DNA of 64,000 nt from Celoporthe dispersa (Eukaryota > Ascomycota > Sordariomycetes > Diaporthales > Cryphonectriaceae). The notes under the pieces were generated by a model that saw nothing but the letters and a program-made list of their open reading frames with translations, did not search any database and was not told the origin of the DNA. The stretch lies in NCBI GenBank assembly GCA_016584495.1, contig WAID01000012.1, forward strand, positions 620,001 to 684,000, in the 5' to 3' direction. Both the position numbers and the translations under genes were made by a program. Shown one piece after another: positions 37,034 to 48,005 of this stretch; position 1 is the first letter of the stretch; the number at the start of each line of letters is the position of its first letter.

Positions 37034-37926
37034 ATGGCCCTGCTACCCCTAGACGGCAAGGTCTTCGCCATCACAGGAGGAGCGAGCGGCATCGGCCTCG
37101 CGACCGCCAAGAGCCTCTCCAGCAAGGGCGCCACGGTCTGCGTAGCAGATGTGGACCCGGCCGCCTTGTGCTCGGCAGAGGTCTTCTTCGGCTCCCAGGC
37201 GCCCCCGAGGAGGTTCCAGGCCTCCAAGGTGGACGTCTCGCGGCGGGTCGAGGTCGATGCGTGGATCACAGGCATCCTCCAGACCTTTGGACGGCTCGAC
37301 GGCGCGGCCAACGTCGCGGGAATCATCGGGAGGGGCCACGGGCGGGACGCCGTGACGGACCTGGACGACGGCGAGTGGGACCGTATCCTGTCGGTGAACC
37401 TGACGGGGATGATGTACTGCCTCCGGGCGGAGCTGAGGGCGGTGGCGGACGGCGGGTCGATCGTGAACGTCTCGTCGGTCCACGGGACCAAGGGTAGGTG
37501 TGAATGCGCCCGTCGATCCTCTCGCCGACCACATATATTGATGCCTCCTTCTCTCCCTCGGCCACCCAACTGCTGACACGTGTGTATGTGTGTGTGTGTG
37601 TGTGTGTGTCCTCAGGCTTCGCGCAGCATGCTGCCTACGACGCCAGCAAACACGGCGTGATCGGGCTGACGAGGGCCGCGGCCCAGGAGAACGGCACGAG
37701 GGAGGTACGTGTAAACGCCGTCGCCCCCGGGGCGATCTATACGCCCCTGATGCAAAAGAACTGGGACCTGGTCGGGCGCTCGGCGGATGCTCCCTTCGAT
37801 GACCCGAGCGCGTTTCCCCGACAGGGAACCGCGGAGGAGGTTGCCAACGTGATCAGCTTCCTGCTGGGGCCGGACAGTACCTTTGTGAGCGGGGGTGTAT
37901 ATGCTGTAGATGGGGCTTGGGTGTAA
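37034..37926 (+). CDS. Short-chain dehydrogenase/reductase (classical SDR)
   Basis: Predicted 256-residue NAD(P)-dependent oxidoreductase from two exons, 37034-37493 and 37616-37926. The intron contains a TG microsatellite and a CTGAC branch. The Rossmann motif TGGASGIG is at residues 14-21 and an acidic residue at position 39 ends the second strand, which points to NAD rather than NADP. Further hallmarks are the NVAG motif, the SVNLTG strand, the catalytic serine in NVSS (148) and YDASK with Tyr161 and Lys165. The C-terminal RVNAVAPGAIYTPL and SFVSGG-like VSGGVYAVDG segments are standard for cytosolic SDRs of the FabG/levodione-reductase type. Substrate cannot be told. It converges on Nat3, 407 bases away. 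ATG 37034 gives the conserved start; the longer frame upstream lacks conservation features. Confidence 0.94.
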
Positions 37927-38333
37927 AAAAAAAAAGGGGGGGTGGGGTTGGGGGAGGTGATGCCGTCTCGTGCTCGGGCGGGTGATTTGGACACCTTTGC
38001 ATAGAATGGCCGGATCAGCTGTAGACACTTTTTGGGATCTTTTCTTCCTCTTCCCGACGTCGTGAGAGCACAGGTAGAAGCCATCAGATCAACAAACAGA
38101 ATGAAAGGAGGTTCAGACCAAGATTCTCAGCCAATATTCTCAGCTAGGCCGGGCAGAGCGTGTGGGTGCATTCTCGAGATGTCTGCGAGATGGTAGCTGT
38201 ACTTTCTGGCAGCAGCAAAGCCGTCGAGCCCCCGAGTCTCACTGGCAGGGCGTACCCGGCGGGGTCTGCTCTCGGGTCCAGACCTCCTCATTCCTGGCCC
38301 TCTGCCTCTCCGCCCCAGAGGCTTGTCTCCCGC
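37927..38333. other. Convergent intergenic region, 3' flanks of SDR and nat3
   Basis: The two genes' stop codons face each other across 407 bases. An A run directly follows the SDR stop, and G-rich sequence follows. Nothing else is seen. Confidence 0.7.
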
Positions 38334-38989
38334 TCACCACACATCCTCCGGGTTGACCTCATGCGCCATGCCATCCTCCCTCACATGCTGCCTCTTGACA
38401 TCCCTCCTCAGCGCCAGCCGCATATCATACGCATCCTCCCCGTCGCGCGTGGGATCCTCGGGGTTATCCCCATAGTAGTCCTTCACGACCCGAAAGACAC
38501 TGTACCCGAGGCTCTCGTAAAAGGCAATCGCCTTGCGGTTGGACGCGCGCACAAACAGGTCGACGAACCAGGCGTCGCTGGCGTCTGCGACGGCGGCCAG
38601 CTGCTCGCACAGGAGCTTACCGATGCCCAGGCGGCGGGCCTCGGGGGCCACGGTCAAGGCGGTGATGTGGGCGTGCCAGGGGAGGTAGTGCTCGGAGCCC
38701 TTGTAGTATGGCGGGGAGGACTCGAGCTTGCCCATAACTTTTTAGGGGGGGCGGAGGAGGGTCAGCAGTAGTGATTATATATATGTATAGAGGGAGAGGA
38801 GAGAGGAAGAGAGAGCTCACGGTAGCCGATGATGTTGCCGTCCTGGTCCTCTGCGACCTGGAACAGCGAGGGCCATTTCGCGTAGTACTGCAGGTAGAAG
38901 CTGAGGTCATATGTCTCGGTGAATGGGTCGAGGTTGCATTTTGAGAACTTGTTCACGTCGTCGGGCCTGAACCGCCTAAAGTTCGCCAT
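38334..38989 (-). CDS. nat3: NatB N-terminal acetyltransferase catalytic subunit (Nat3/Naa20)
   Basis: Predicted 190-residue GNAT-fold enzyme from two exons, 38989-38821 and 38737-38334; the intron has a CTGAC branch and joins IGY to LMGKLE, a conserved junction of the family. NatB acetylates the N-terminal methionine of proteins starting Met-Asp, Met-Glu, Met-Asn or Met-Gln, together with the ribosome-anchoring auxiliary subunit Mdm20. Seen in the sequence: the invariant start MANFRRF, the substrate segment NLDPFTETY, the acetyl-CoA motif RRLGIGK, and the C-terminal FYESLGYSVFR and YYGDNPEDPTRDGEDAYDMR. Length matches family members. A TG microsatellite sits immediately upstream of the start codon, within the leader or promoter. 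Nothing is missing or broken. Confidence 0.96.
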
Positions 38990-38997
38990 CCTGGTGT

Positions 38998-39030
<33 letters not shown>

Positions 39031-39493
39031 TATGTCTCAGTTGTCTTGACAGCGAGGCTGACCTCGCTCGGCCTTGATCTTTCCCCGCCAGTCAAATACG
39101 GAGGGAGAGGAAGAGAAGAGGGGAGGAATAAAGAAGAATGGAGAACTGTGCTGGGAGGCGAGCACGTCCACAGGCCGCTTCAAAGATTGAGAAGTGATGC
39201 ACAGACGCCAGCTGCAGAATTGTGGTTGTGTTCGCAGGTGCTGCTCGTAAATGTTTTAAGTGGGGTGCGGGGATGAATCCCACAGTGCGAACATGGTGTT
39301 CTGTGAAAGACCTCACACGGCTATTATGTGCAGGATAGCGCACAGTGTACAGTGTGAAGAATGCTATATCAGTGTGCTCAAATACTGTGTACAATGCACC
39401 CTTCTACTATGGGAGACACCGTAAAGACATATCCCATGTTTTCTTCTGAGAAATGAAGCCCTCCCTATACATAGTATAGCCCATCGTTTCACC
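38990..39493. other. Intergenic region between nat3 and the small membrane protein gene
   Basis: Contains nat3 upstream sequence, beginning with the TG run, and the 3' flank of the next minus-strand gene. No coding signal seen. Confidence 0.65.
39001..39027. repeat. (TG)n microsatellite at the nat3 start
   Basis: TG run only 12 bases upstream of the nat3 ATG on the opposite strand, so it falls in that gene's 5' leader. Confidence 0.95.
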
Positions 39494-40206
39494 TCATAGC
39501 CATGCTGGCTCAGCCGATGATCCCTCTGTGATTGATTGACACCAGCCAAGTCGCCCTGGTAAGTCCATATTCCCGCCAGCATTGGGGGGGTCGTGGTGGA
39601 GATGCTCCGTGCAGCCGCTCTCCCTCTTGGGTGGAAGCAGCTTACGCCCTGTGTCCACCACCGTGGTGCCACTCGGGCTGTTGAAACTGCTATCCATAGG
39701 CTTGCGGGCCACCACCACCACCACCACCACCACCACCACCAGCAGCAGAAGCAGCGTGCTCTGCGTCGTCAGCCATCTACTTGGGTGCGCAAACCGGCCA
39801 GGAGGAGGAGGCATCCTCACCCTCGCGCCCGGGATGTTGCGGGAGGCGGCAATGCGGTACTCTGTGCAGAAGGCACGGTCCTCCGTCCACCGATGTAAGG
39901 TTGGGTCTTCGCTCAGGATAGTCTTTGTACATAGTAACGAGCAAAGGCACCCACCCTACCGATATGCGTGTGGTGCTCAGGGATCCACTGCATCCGAATC
40001 ATCTCCATCTCCATGTCGTTGCCGCTGTAGCCATCATGCAGCTCCTCTGCTCTCCTAGGGCCGGTACTGTTTTAACAAGTTAGGAATTAGGCGCTCTCTA
40101 ACAGCAGGGGCGTGGAGCCGATCCTCTCTGAAGCGGTGCAGCTGAGCCAGAGGTGTATGTGAGGGTGTAAGGGAGGCTGAGGGTGATGATGCGGTTCGGG
40201 CGGTTA

Positions 40207-40245
<39 letters not shown>

Positions 40246-40494
40246 ATAGCTTACGCCGCCCATGTGCTCAGCCAGAGAATAAAAATAGAAAATAAATAGG
40301 CGCTCGACTTACTCTTGCGTTCTGCTGCGCGGTTTCATGCTCGCAAACTGGATAGCAAGACTGAGAATGCTGATAAGACCAAAGATAATTGCCAGGAGTG
40401 CGTTCAGGTTGAGTGCCCATGGGTCGACCGGCATCTGACAGACCTGAATGGCAGTCGTATCATGAGAGGATGGGTTGAGGTTGGTGACAGCCAT
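39494..40494 (-). CDS. Small membrane protein, unrecognised
   Basis: Three exons, 40494-40313, 40066-39960 and 39861-39494, joined by GT-AG introns in matching phases, give 218 residues. The N-terminus has one clear membrane segment (about residues 36-52, NALLAIIFGLISILSLAIQF), followed by a charged GPRRAEELHDGYSG region, a methionine-rich EMEMIRMQW segment and HTHIEYRIAASRNIPG. A valine run near residue 145 comes from a GTG repeat and may act as a second hydrophobic segment. A 60-base stretch inside exon 3 (39803-39744) has a GTGAGG donor, a CTGAC branch and a CAG acceptor, is in phase, and may be an optional intron (198 residues if removed). Intron 1 carries a long CT microsatellite. The start chosen is the ATG before AVTNLNPS; the frame is open further upstream without conserved features. 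Function unknown. Confidence 0.68.
39709..39741. repeat. (CCA)n trinucleotide repeat inside a coding exon
   Basis: Eleven or so CCA units; on the minus strand they read as GTG codons and encode the valine run of the small membrane protein. Length variation would change the hydrophobic stretch without shifting frame. Confidence 0.9.
40209..40242. repeat. (CT)n microsatellite in an intron
   Basis: CT run of 17 units inside the first intron (40312-40067) of the small membrane protein gene. Confidence 0.95.
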
Positions 40495-42296
40495 AGCTTG
40501 TGTGCTCTGGCAAAGGGGTTGTGGTGGTGATTTATCCCAGCGTATACGGCAGGTATGATTGAACAAGAGGGGATGATTGTGGCTGGAATGGCCCGGGCGA
40601 GGGCGAGCACCTAAACAGCCGTCTCGCTGCCCAGTTGTGATCAACCTCGACTGACAATATGCATCAGCTGGCGAGACAGCCAGCTCGAGTGGGTTACAGT
40701 CCCATGTTGCAGAGGTACAAGACAATATTATTCTCTGCAAGACAAGAGGGATAAGGACATATTTATGGTGATGCGGACCGAGATATTGTGGCCGAGACGC
40801 GGAGACAGGGGCAGGGTTGGAAGGACAGCAGGAAGCGCTCTGGGAAAGAGAAAAGAAAGTGGCGTTCATTGACAGCCAGCCACTCAGCGAGACATAGGCC
40901 AATGAGCAGGGCCAAATGTCGTGGGACACCAAACAAGCAGCGTTGTCTACACAGAAGCGGAAGAACGACCAATGGAAGAAGAAGAAAGGGTAGGGGTTCG
41001 GGCTCGGATTGACGGCTCGGATCGACTCTCGTGAGGCATAGGGCGTCAAAATGCTGGCTGTGTTATGATGTATACAAATGGTTCCTGTCGCGATCTCCGC
41101 AGATGAATGCATCTTGTTGGGATATGCTGTCATTAGCAACCAGAGAATGCGGCCTTGCGTATTGACGATCATCCTGTGCTTTCTTCAATAGCCCCCCTCT
41201 AATAACCCATCCGACCGTGTGGCTTATATCTTCTCTCTCTGGCCCAGAAATTATGTTACCTGAGAGGAGGGAGCACCGGGAGAGAACCTTGTCCAGACCT
41301 GAATATACTGCCCAGCTAATAGTTGCTATGTGCACATGGGCTGGCGGAGGACTACAGCCCTATCTCAAAGATTGTGTCACAATGGCTGGCAGGAGAAGGT
41401 TTCCGATGGAATATATTGTAGCGTCTATGGTACATATGCTGGTGGTGGTGGCGGCAGCGGTGACGGCGGCGGTGGTGGCAGCTTTGGCCGTATGATTGCA
41501 TCTCACCAGCCAGAGGGTGGGCATGGTGTTTGTGATGTATCCGCTCATGATACGGAGAGCTTCAGATGTTGTGAGGGGATGTGGTCGCTGCTGGCCAGGT
41601 TCGAGTCCAGGTGTCTGTCACTCCAGGTCCTCAAGGGGATGTCCAGGTACAAGTATAGCATCCCGAAAAACCCTAACCCATGAGGCTAAAAACGTAAGGA
41701 ATATCCCTGTCTGAGAATACAGGGGGGTTGTGGGAAGGCGCGTCTTGTTTGGTTGTGCTTACGCAAAGTATGTAATTTGTCCCGTGCCATGCCACCTCTC
41801 AGCATTGCGGGTCTCCTGTGCACCGTCCAGGGGGGTGGGTGATTTGGTATGTTCATGCGTTACTGCTGCAGCAGCATTTTCTCTCTGGTACTCTCCATCA
41901 TCCGCTCAACCGTGTGTTTATCATCTGTCTCTCTTCCTCCTACACCAGAGATACGAACACCTGCAGGAAGCACCGCGGGCAGACCACGTCCAGAGCTGAA
42001 CCCTGCGTCGACCCCCCCCCCCCTTCTCCCACCTCGAAAGACTCATACCGCCGATCGGACCACCGACAAGAGTCCTGACTCTCCTTGGCCCTCTCGAAGC
42101 CATACTGTCCTCCGCGACGACGAGAATCCAGTGGCCCGAGCCTCACGACCTAGGAGACGAGAAGCCACAGGGAGACAAGCTGGGAAAGAGAGAAAGAAAG
42201 AAGAGAGCCTGAGCTACCTCGTCTCGCAGACCACCACCACGACCACCACCACCACGGGAAATCTCACCCACCCCCCAACCAGACAAGAGAGATGAG
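40495..42296. other. Intergenic region between divergent genes
   Basis: About 1.8 kb with the promoters of the small membrane protein (-) and the serine-rich protein (+). The minus-strand frame of the membrane protein stays open to about 41.17 kb but lacks coding character. A GGT/GGC repeat is at about 41.44-41.49 kb, a C run at 42.01 kb and a CCA-type repeat just before the next start. Confidence 0.6.
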
Positions 42297-43586
42297 ATGG
42301 CGTCCCCGACGACGCCCAGGTTTACGCACTCGCGCGATGGCTCCGACTACAACTACTCCCCCTCCCAGCAGCACTCACGCCGCCAGTCCCGCAGCTCCAT
42401 GGCCGGCGGCGACCGCGAGGGCGACAGCCTGATGTTCGGCAGCAGCGCCATGGGACTGCCGGCCAGCAGCAGCCTCGGCGGCATGGGCGGCAACGGGCTT
42501 GGCAACCTGGCTGACGAGCTGGCGGATGCGCTGTCGGACGGCGAGGAAGAGGATGGCGATGGGTACTACGACGAGGAGGAGGCAGGGGACGAGAGGCGAG
42601 GGGCCCACGGCACGCCGGACATCAACGTGCAGGCCGGAGGGGAGGGATCAAGGAACAACACAGGGGAGGAGCGGGAGGAGGATGACGGCGACGGCGACGG
42701 CCACAGGGAGGGCGGCAGCGGCGCGGCAGACAGGAGAGGAGACGGAGCCCGCGCAGATAGCGGGGTCGACGTCGCAGGCTCGGGCTCGGGCCTGGGCGAG
42801 AGGAGGAACAAGCACCTCAGCCTGAGCCTGCCGCCAGCGACCAACGGCCGGGGCCACCGCAGGAAGGGCAGCCAGTACGACGGCAGCGAGTACGGGTCCG
42901 AGTCCGACCTCGACTCGCCCGGCATGCCGTCCGGCCTGGTCTCCAAGATGGACGCGGTCGAGTCGCTCGCCCGGCGAGGCACCGAGAGCAACGGCGGGCA
43001 CGCGGACGGCGTGTTCCGGCGGGTGACGGACGGGCTGCGCGAACTCTCGTCGCAGGTCAGCGTGGAGAGCAACACCAGCCGGCTCATCACGGCGCACACC
43101 GCCCTCACCACCCACCTCACCCACCAGGCCCGCCAGATCCAGAACCTCACCTTCCCCCTGCTCAACCCGCTCGCCCCGCCCCCGGACCCGGACACCATCG
43201 ACAGCCTCCTCCCCGAGATCACCACCCTGCAGGAGATGATGCCCCGCCCCTCGCAGGCCGCCTTCGCCAGCATCATGGGCCTGCAGAACCTCACCACCGA
43301 CCTGGTCCACTCCCTGTCCGACCTGTCCGACCTGCTGCAGGTCGGGCGCCAGCTCACCACCACCGCCACCAGGCGCCTGCGCAGCGCCAGGGAGGTCGTC
43401 ACCGACATGCGCCGCGACGAGGAGCTGCGCGAGGAGGGCGAGCGCTGGATCACAAAGGGCAACTGGGGCGAGCGCCTCGAGAGGAGGGAGTGCGCCAGCG
43501 TCTGTGGCGAGATCGTGGGTGGCTTCGAGGAGGTCTGTGATGGGTGGCGGACGAGGCTGGCCCAGGCCGAGGGGGCACAGGCCTAG
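42297..43586 (+). CDS. Conserved serine-rich fungal protein with helical C-terminus
   Basis: Single-exon 429-residue protein. The first 230 residues are low complexity: a serine-rich N-terminus (YSPSQQHSRRQSRSS), glycine-rich repeats, an acidic DGEEEDGDGYYDEEE block and a basic GHRRKGSQYDGSEYGSE patch, all expected to be disordered and phosphorylated. From about residue 235 the sequence becomes ordered and helical: DGLRELSSQVSVE, HTALTTHLTHQARQIQNL, LLPEITTLQEMM, LVHSLSDLSDLLQVGRQL, and a highly charged end containing WITKGNWGERLERREC and CDGWRTRL. The tryptophan- and cysteine-containing end looks conserved. I do not recognise the family or a localisation signal. Codon bias is strongly GC at third positions, supporting a real gene. 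It converges on the RGS-LOV gene. Confidence 0.85.
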   Translation: MASPTTPRFTHSRDGSDYNYSPSQQHSRRQSRSSMAGGDREGDSLMFGSSAMGLPASSSLGGMGGNGLGNLADELADALSDGEEEDGDGYYDEEEAGDERRGAHGTPDINVQAGGEGSRNNTGEEREEDDGDGDGHREGGSGAADRRGDGARADSGVDVAGSGSGLGERRNKHLSLSLPPATNGRGHRRKGSQYDGSEYGSESDLDSPGMPSGLVSKMDAVESLARRGTESNGGHADGVFRRVTDGLRELSSQVSVESNTSRLITAHTALTTHLTHQARQIQNLTFPLLNPLAPPPDPDTIDSLLPEITTLQEMMPRPSQAAFASIMGLQNLTTDLVHSLSDLSDLLQVGRQLTTTATRRLRSAREVVTDMRRDEELREEGERWITKGNWGERLERRECASVCGEIVGGFEEVCDGWRTRLAQAEGAQA

Positions 43587-44425
43587 CTGGTAACAAGACG
43601 AAAAGAAGGGAAACGAGGTTGAACAGGACGGGTGGAGTGGTCATCACAACAGCCAACCGACAGCATAGAGAGAGAGAGAGAGAGAGAGAGATACGCCTGA
43701 CTACATTCAACAATGGATTAATTGTCCGTCCATCACGGCTCACAAGCAGCAAAGGAGGGCAAGTAGACCGAGAAAGCTTCAGACGGGAGGAAGAAAAAAA
43801 AAGACAAAACCAATCCCCAGTGCGATTCCTTTCTTTCAAAGTTCGGATCTTGGTTTTATCTAAACACAAGAGCGACGATTATACCCTATCGCCGCGAGGA
43901 ACGACCACGACAAATACGGGGGCGAAACAAGCCGGTTTTTTGCTTTTTCTTTTTCTTTATCTTCTTCCGTTGACAGATAGACACGCACGCGGCTGTTCTT
44001 TTTTTCTTTGGTTTCCATAGACTTGACCAGGAAGAACTACCAAAGGAAGGCAAGGGAAAAAAGGGCAGGGAAGAAAACCCAGGTACATATACCCTTGATC
44101 ACTTATCGTTGGTATAGATCCGGTGACAGGAATAAACATAACAGAGACAGAGAGAGAACAAGGCGTGTTTCGCAGGTGGTAGTCTACCTTGTAATATAAC
44201 CGAGTCTTGTTCCTTGAACCAACTCAGGCACCTTATATATATATATATATCATCTTTCCATATCTATTAATAATTATACAGCATACATAACGTCGTGTGT
44301 GTATATATAGAAAAGTACAAGGCCCAAGACAAACAAAAGGCTGATACCTCCCATGAACCATCTCAAAACATCGTATTCACCACGTAAACTCCTCGCTCGT
44401 ATGTATCATCACCTCTCCCTCCTAC
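43587..44425. other. Convergent intergenic region
   Basis: 3' flanks of the serine-rich protein and the RGS-LOV receptor. It contains an AG run (about 43670-43691), A-rich and T-rich tracts and a TA run at 44233-44250. No gene seen. Confidence 0.7.
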
Positions 44426-47400
44426 TTACTCCCCTCCCCCCGCCTCTTTCCCACTCTCCTGCTTCTTCTTCTGCTCCTTCTTCTTCTCCTCCTCCCACGC
44501 ATGCCTTAGCGGCCCGTCCCACCCCTTCTCCCACTCCCTCTCCAGGCCCTGTCCCTCTCCCGCCTCCTCGTCTCCTCATACATGTCCCTGACATGTCTCC
44601 TCAGCTCCTCGTCCTCAGGCAGCCTGTTCATCGCCGCAAAATCATGAAGCGACATCTCGTCCACAGCCTGGGCCCAACCCCGCTGCCTTCCTCCTCCTCC
44701 TCTCGCAGCAGCAGCAGCAGCAGGCGCAGGCGCACAAGGAGGAGGCGGCCTCGGCCCAGCAACACTGCCACCCACGCCCACAAGCTGAGCGCTGGCCCTC
44801 TCCCGCACCTGACCCTTCTTCTCGGGCGACACAACGACCTCGGCGTCCTCATCATCCACGATGACCACCACCCACACCCCGACGCCGCCGTCTGCACCCA
44901 GCAGCGGCGTGCAGTGGATCCAGCGCGGCCGCCCTTCCAGGCCGACCGTGTCTAGGCTGCTCACCGTGGGCGCAGCGCTGCACGTGCTCCCGCCGCTCCC
45001 GCCGCCCGCCGCCACGCCGCTGCCCGAGCTCGCCGCGTACCGCAGCAGCCCGCTCCCCGAGAGCCACTTCACCTTGGCCGTGACGCTCTGGCCCGCGGCG
45101 AAGGCGCTCTCCAGCTCGTCGTGGATCCTCTGGCTCCCGCCGACCCGGCTCATCAGGTGGCTCTGCAGGGTTCCCGGCGCCCTCAGGGACGGGCTCGCGA
45201 ACAGGATCCGCAGCGAGGGGTACGGCCTCACGACCAGGTAGTTCTCGAAGATGGCGGCATGCGGCCGCGTAGCTGGGTCGCCGGCCCCCGGACAGCCAGG
45301 CGGGCTCGGGTCCATGCCCTGCGCGGCGCCCGTCAGGTCCCTGCGGCTGGCATGTCGGGACGCCGAGGGCGTGAGCGGGTCGCACGGGTCATGCAGCACC
45401 ACGCGCGGCTTGTGGCATGCCGATCCTGCCGCCTCGAGAGGCTGCTGCACCACCTGCTCCTGCGGGCTGCCGTGCATACGGCCGCCGAATCGGCGCACCG
45501 TCTCTAGCTCCAGGCACGAGAACAGCTCCGCCAGCAGGCGGAACTCGTCTCTCTTGCCTGCTGCTGCTGCTGGGGTTCTGTCCGAGGAGGTGCTGGACGG
45601 GGCGCCGCGGCGGTCTGATCCGCTGTTACCGTCTGCGTGCAGGCCGCTGTCGCGACTAGCACCCGGCTCTGAGGCGTGTTCGGGGCCGCGTGCCCTCCTG
45701 CGCTCCGCCTCGTCGCGGTCGACCAGCCTGCGCAGGGACTCGAGGCCGGAGCAGTGCTTGACCAGGCCAGACACGTCGATCTGCGCGCCCAGGAAGTAGC
45801 GGATACCGCCCTTTGCGTCGAGCAGCGGTGTGCACATGAGCAGGTTCATAAAGGGGCGGCCGTCACGCCTGTAGTTGAGCAGGGTCTCGTAGTGCTCTCT
45901 GCCCTGCCTGAGGTTCTCGCTGATGCGCCGGACCGCAGGCTGGTCCGTCTTGGGGCCTTGCAAGAAGCGACAGTTGCGGCCGAGGACGTGGTCCGGGCCG
46001 TATTGTGTTGTCCGGTGGAATTCTAAAGGGGTTCTCTCCGTATCAGTATTTGTTTGGATCTTCTTGATGATGATGATGATGATGATAATGATAATGATAA
46101 TGAATAATAGTAATCAGTGCTCCAGCGTAGCCCGCAGGGTTTGTGCGGCAGGCAGGGGCGGGAGGGGGACAGCAGTTCTCACCCTCCGAGGCAAACACAA
46201 TCGGATTGTCCGCCCTCGCCGGGTCGGTGATACAATACACCTCCGCAAGCCCCTCGCTCATCTCCTGCAGGTCCGCCGACATGGTGCCCGTGATCCTCTT
46301 CTTCATCGACGCCTCGACGATGGCCATCCAGACATACGTGGTGTAGGCCGGCAGCTCGTCTCTCGCCAGTATCCCCAGGGCTGCCGCGGTCCTCTGCCGC
46401 AGGCTGTCGTTCACCGTGGGCTCGGGCGCCGACCTCAGCGCGTCGTCGTGCTCCTGCAGCAGGACCTGCTGCTGCTGGGCGTCGAGCCGCAGGTCTCGTG
46501 TTATGATGTCGTTCATCCAGTCCATGGCCCGGGTCGCCTTGAGCGCGTCCAGCGTGTAATGGAGCAGCGGGACGGCGTGTGGTCTGTAGGCGCCGACAAA
46601 GGCCCTGAAGCGGCCCAGAAAGATCGGGTCCGAGAAGATGACGCGCAGGTGCTCCACGGAGAACAGCAGCTCCGAGCGGTGCTCCAGGCTGTACGCGGGG
46701 ATGACTGGCGCGGGGATCACGAGATCGAAGCTGCCCGACTCCGCGTCCTCCCTGGCCGGCGCGGTCCTCGGTGTCTGGGTCGTCGAGGCGCCTGGCCTGC
46801 AGGGGTGGGAGCGCCCATGAGTGGTCCGTCTGTATGGATGTCACCGTCCCGGGCGTGGCCGAAGTTGTGAGGCTCGCTGCCCGCTGGTGGGGGGAGGAGA
46901 GCAGCCGCAGGCTCACAGCGGATGCCGGCAGCTCCACGGTCCGCACTGGTGTCGAGGGCTCTCTTCTCTCTGTCTCGGCGGGAAGGCCGGCCTGTCCTCT
47001 CGTCGCAGGAGGTTCGGGGTCGAGCTCGACCCGCGCATGGGGACGGGCTCTGGCGAGGAGGCGTCAGGGACATCGGGAAGACTAGATTCCCATGAGCGTT
47101 CAGAGACGGGATACAGGACGTTGCCCTCGAACTGGCCGTCATACCTCTTCTCAGACCTCAGCCTGAGGGGATCGAGCTGGAGAGGAGGAGGCCGGCTGGG
47201 CTGGGCATCCTGCTGGCCCCCATGAGCGAGTATGCGCTCCAGCGCGGCGAGCGAGGACACGCCCGAGCCCGTGCCCGGTATCCTCATGTTGGACCTGCGA
47301 AGAGGAATATCGGGGATCTCGGCGCCTCCAGCATCATCTTCCAGGCTGTCGTCCGCCTCACATGTTGTCACGGTGACGGAGGGCGGGCTCGGGCCAACAA

Positions 47401-47620
47401 GACGAGCTGCGCCTGGCAGCCTATCTTGGCCATGTTCTCTTTGTCGGCTCGGCGGGGCGCTGGAGGTGGGAGGAGCCTGGCTGCGCTCCGGTATTGATTC
47501 GCCTTGTCTCAAATGTCGAGCTATGCTAGCCGGCACGTGAAGGACGCGTGCAAGAGAAGCGCGGCGCCCGGTCTTATTGTTGTTAGCCCTGGGGTCCACG
47601 GCGTCCTTGGTGTCTGCCAT
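44426..47620 (-). CDS. RGS-LOV blue-light photoreceptor (BcLOV4-like)
   Basis: Three exons: 47620-46917, 46796-46183 and 46022 onward. A disordered N-terminus leads to an RGS-like domain (about residues 270-415; HRSELLFSVEHL, FRAFVGAYRPHAVPLLHYTLDALKA) and then a LOV/PAS domain from about residue 440 with YGPDHVLGRNCRFLQG; the cysteine at about 457 is the flavin-adduct residue. NYRRDGRPFMNLL and YFLGAQIDVSG follow. A long serine/glycine-rich C-terminal region has further conserved segments (MSLHDFAAMNRLPEDEELRR). As written, the frame stops at 44506; one base added at the C3 run 44547-44549 gives a far better helical end (LEREWEKGWDGPLRHAW) and a stop at 44426, total about 971 residues. Known RGS-LOV proteins of fungi bind anionic membrane phospholipids in blue light; G-protein control is inferred. 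Intron 2 holds a GAT/AAT repeat. Confidence 0.88.
46065..46104. repeat. GAT/AAT trinucleotide repeat in an intron
   Basis: GAT units followed by alternating AAT-type units, inside the 46182-46023 intron that separates the RGS and LOV exons. Confidence 0.85.
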
Positions 47621-47970
47621 GTCCTTGGACGGCCACGTTCACATGTGCGGACAGCAATTTTGCCGGCCTGGGGAAAAGATGGCGAGGCGGGACAAGGGGG
47701 CAGGAGATGGATGTGCAGACAGGAATCACCGAGCTTGAAACATTCTCCCGCAAGATACTTAATAGCCGGTCTGTCGGCTGGAAGGCAAGAAAAAAGGGAA
47801 AAAAAAGGAATAAAAAAAAAGACTAAAGTCAATCGTCCTTCCCGCGCCTGCATCGCTCTTATAAGCCGATGTCAGTCTAATCAGAGACATTTGAGTCTCA
47901 ACCCTGGCCAGGATAGATCTCTGAGCGCCCGAGGGCCACAGCGGCTACGCTGTTGATAATGAGACAGTGG

Positions 47971-47971
<1 letters not shown>

Positions 47972-48004
<33 letters not shown>

Positions 48005-48005
48005 A
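47972..48005. repeat. (AC)n microsatellite
   Basis: AC run about 350 bases upstream of the RGS-LOV start codon, thus in its promoter or leader. Confidence 0.95.

Noticed and set aside
41581..41630. tRNA-like GGTTCGAGTCC motif
   Set aside because: The flanking bases do not pair to form a T-arm or acceptor stem.
42566..43462. Minus-strand frame of 298 codons
   Set aside because: Antisense shadow of the serine-rich protein gene with the same GC bias, no domain.
46179..46946. Long minus-strand frame within the RGS-LOV gene, first read as evidence of two frameshifts
   Set aside because: An intron at 46916-46797 with a GTGAGC donor and CTGCAG acceptor joins the N-terminal exon to the RGS exon in the right phase, so no frameshift is needed there.
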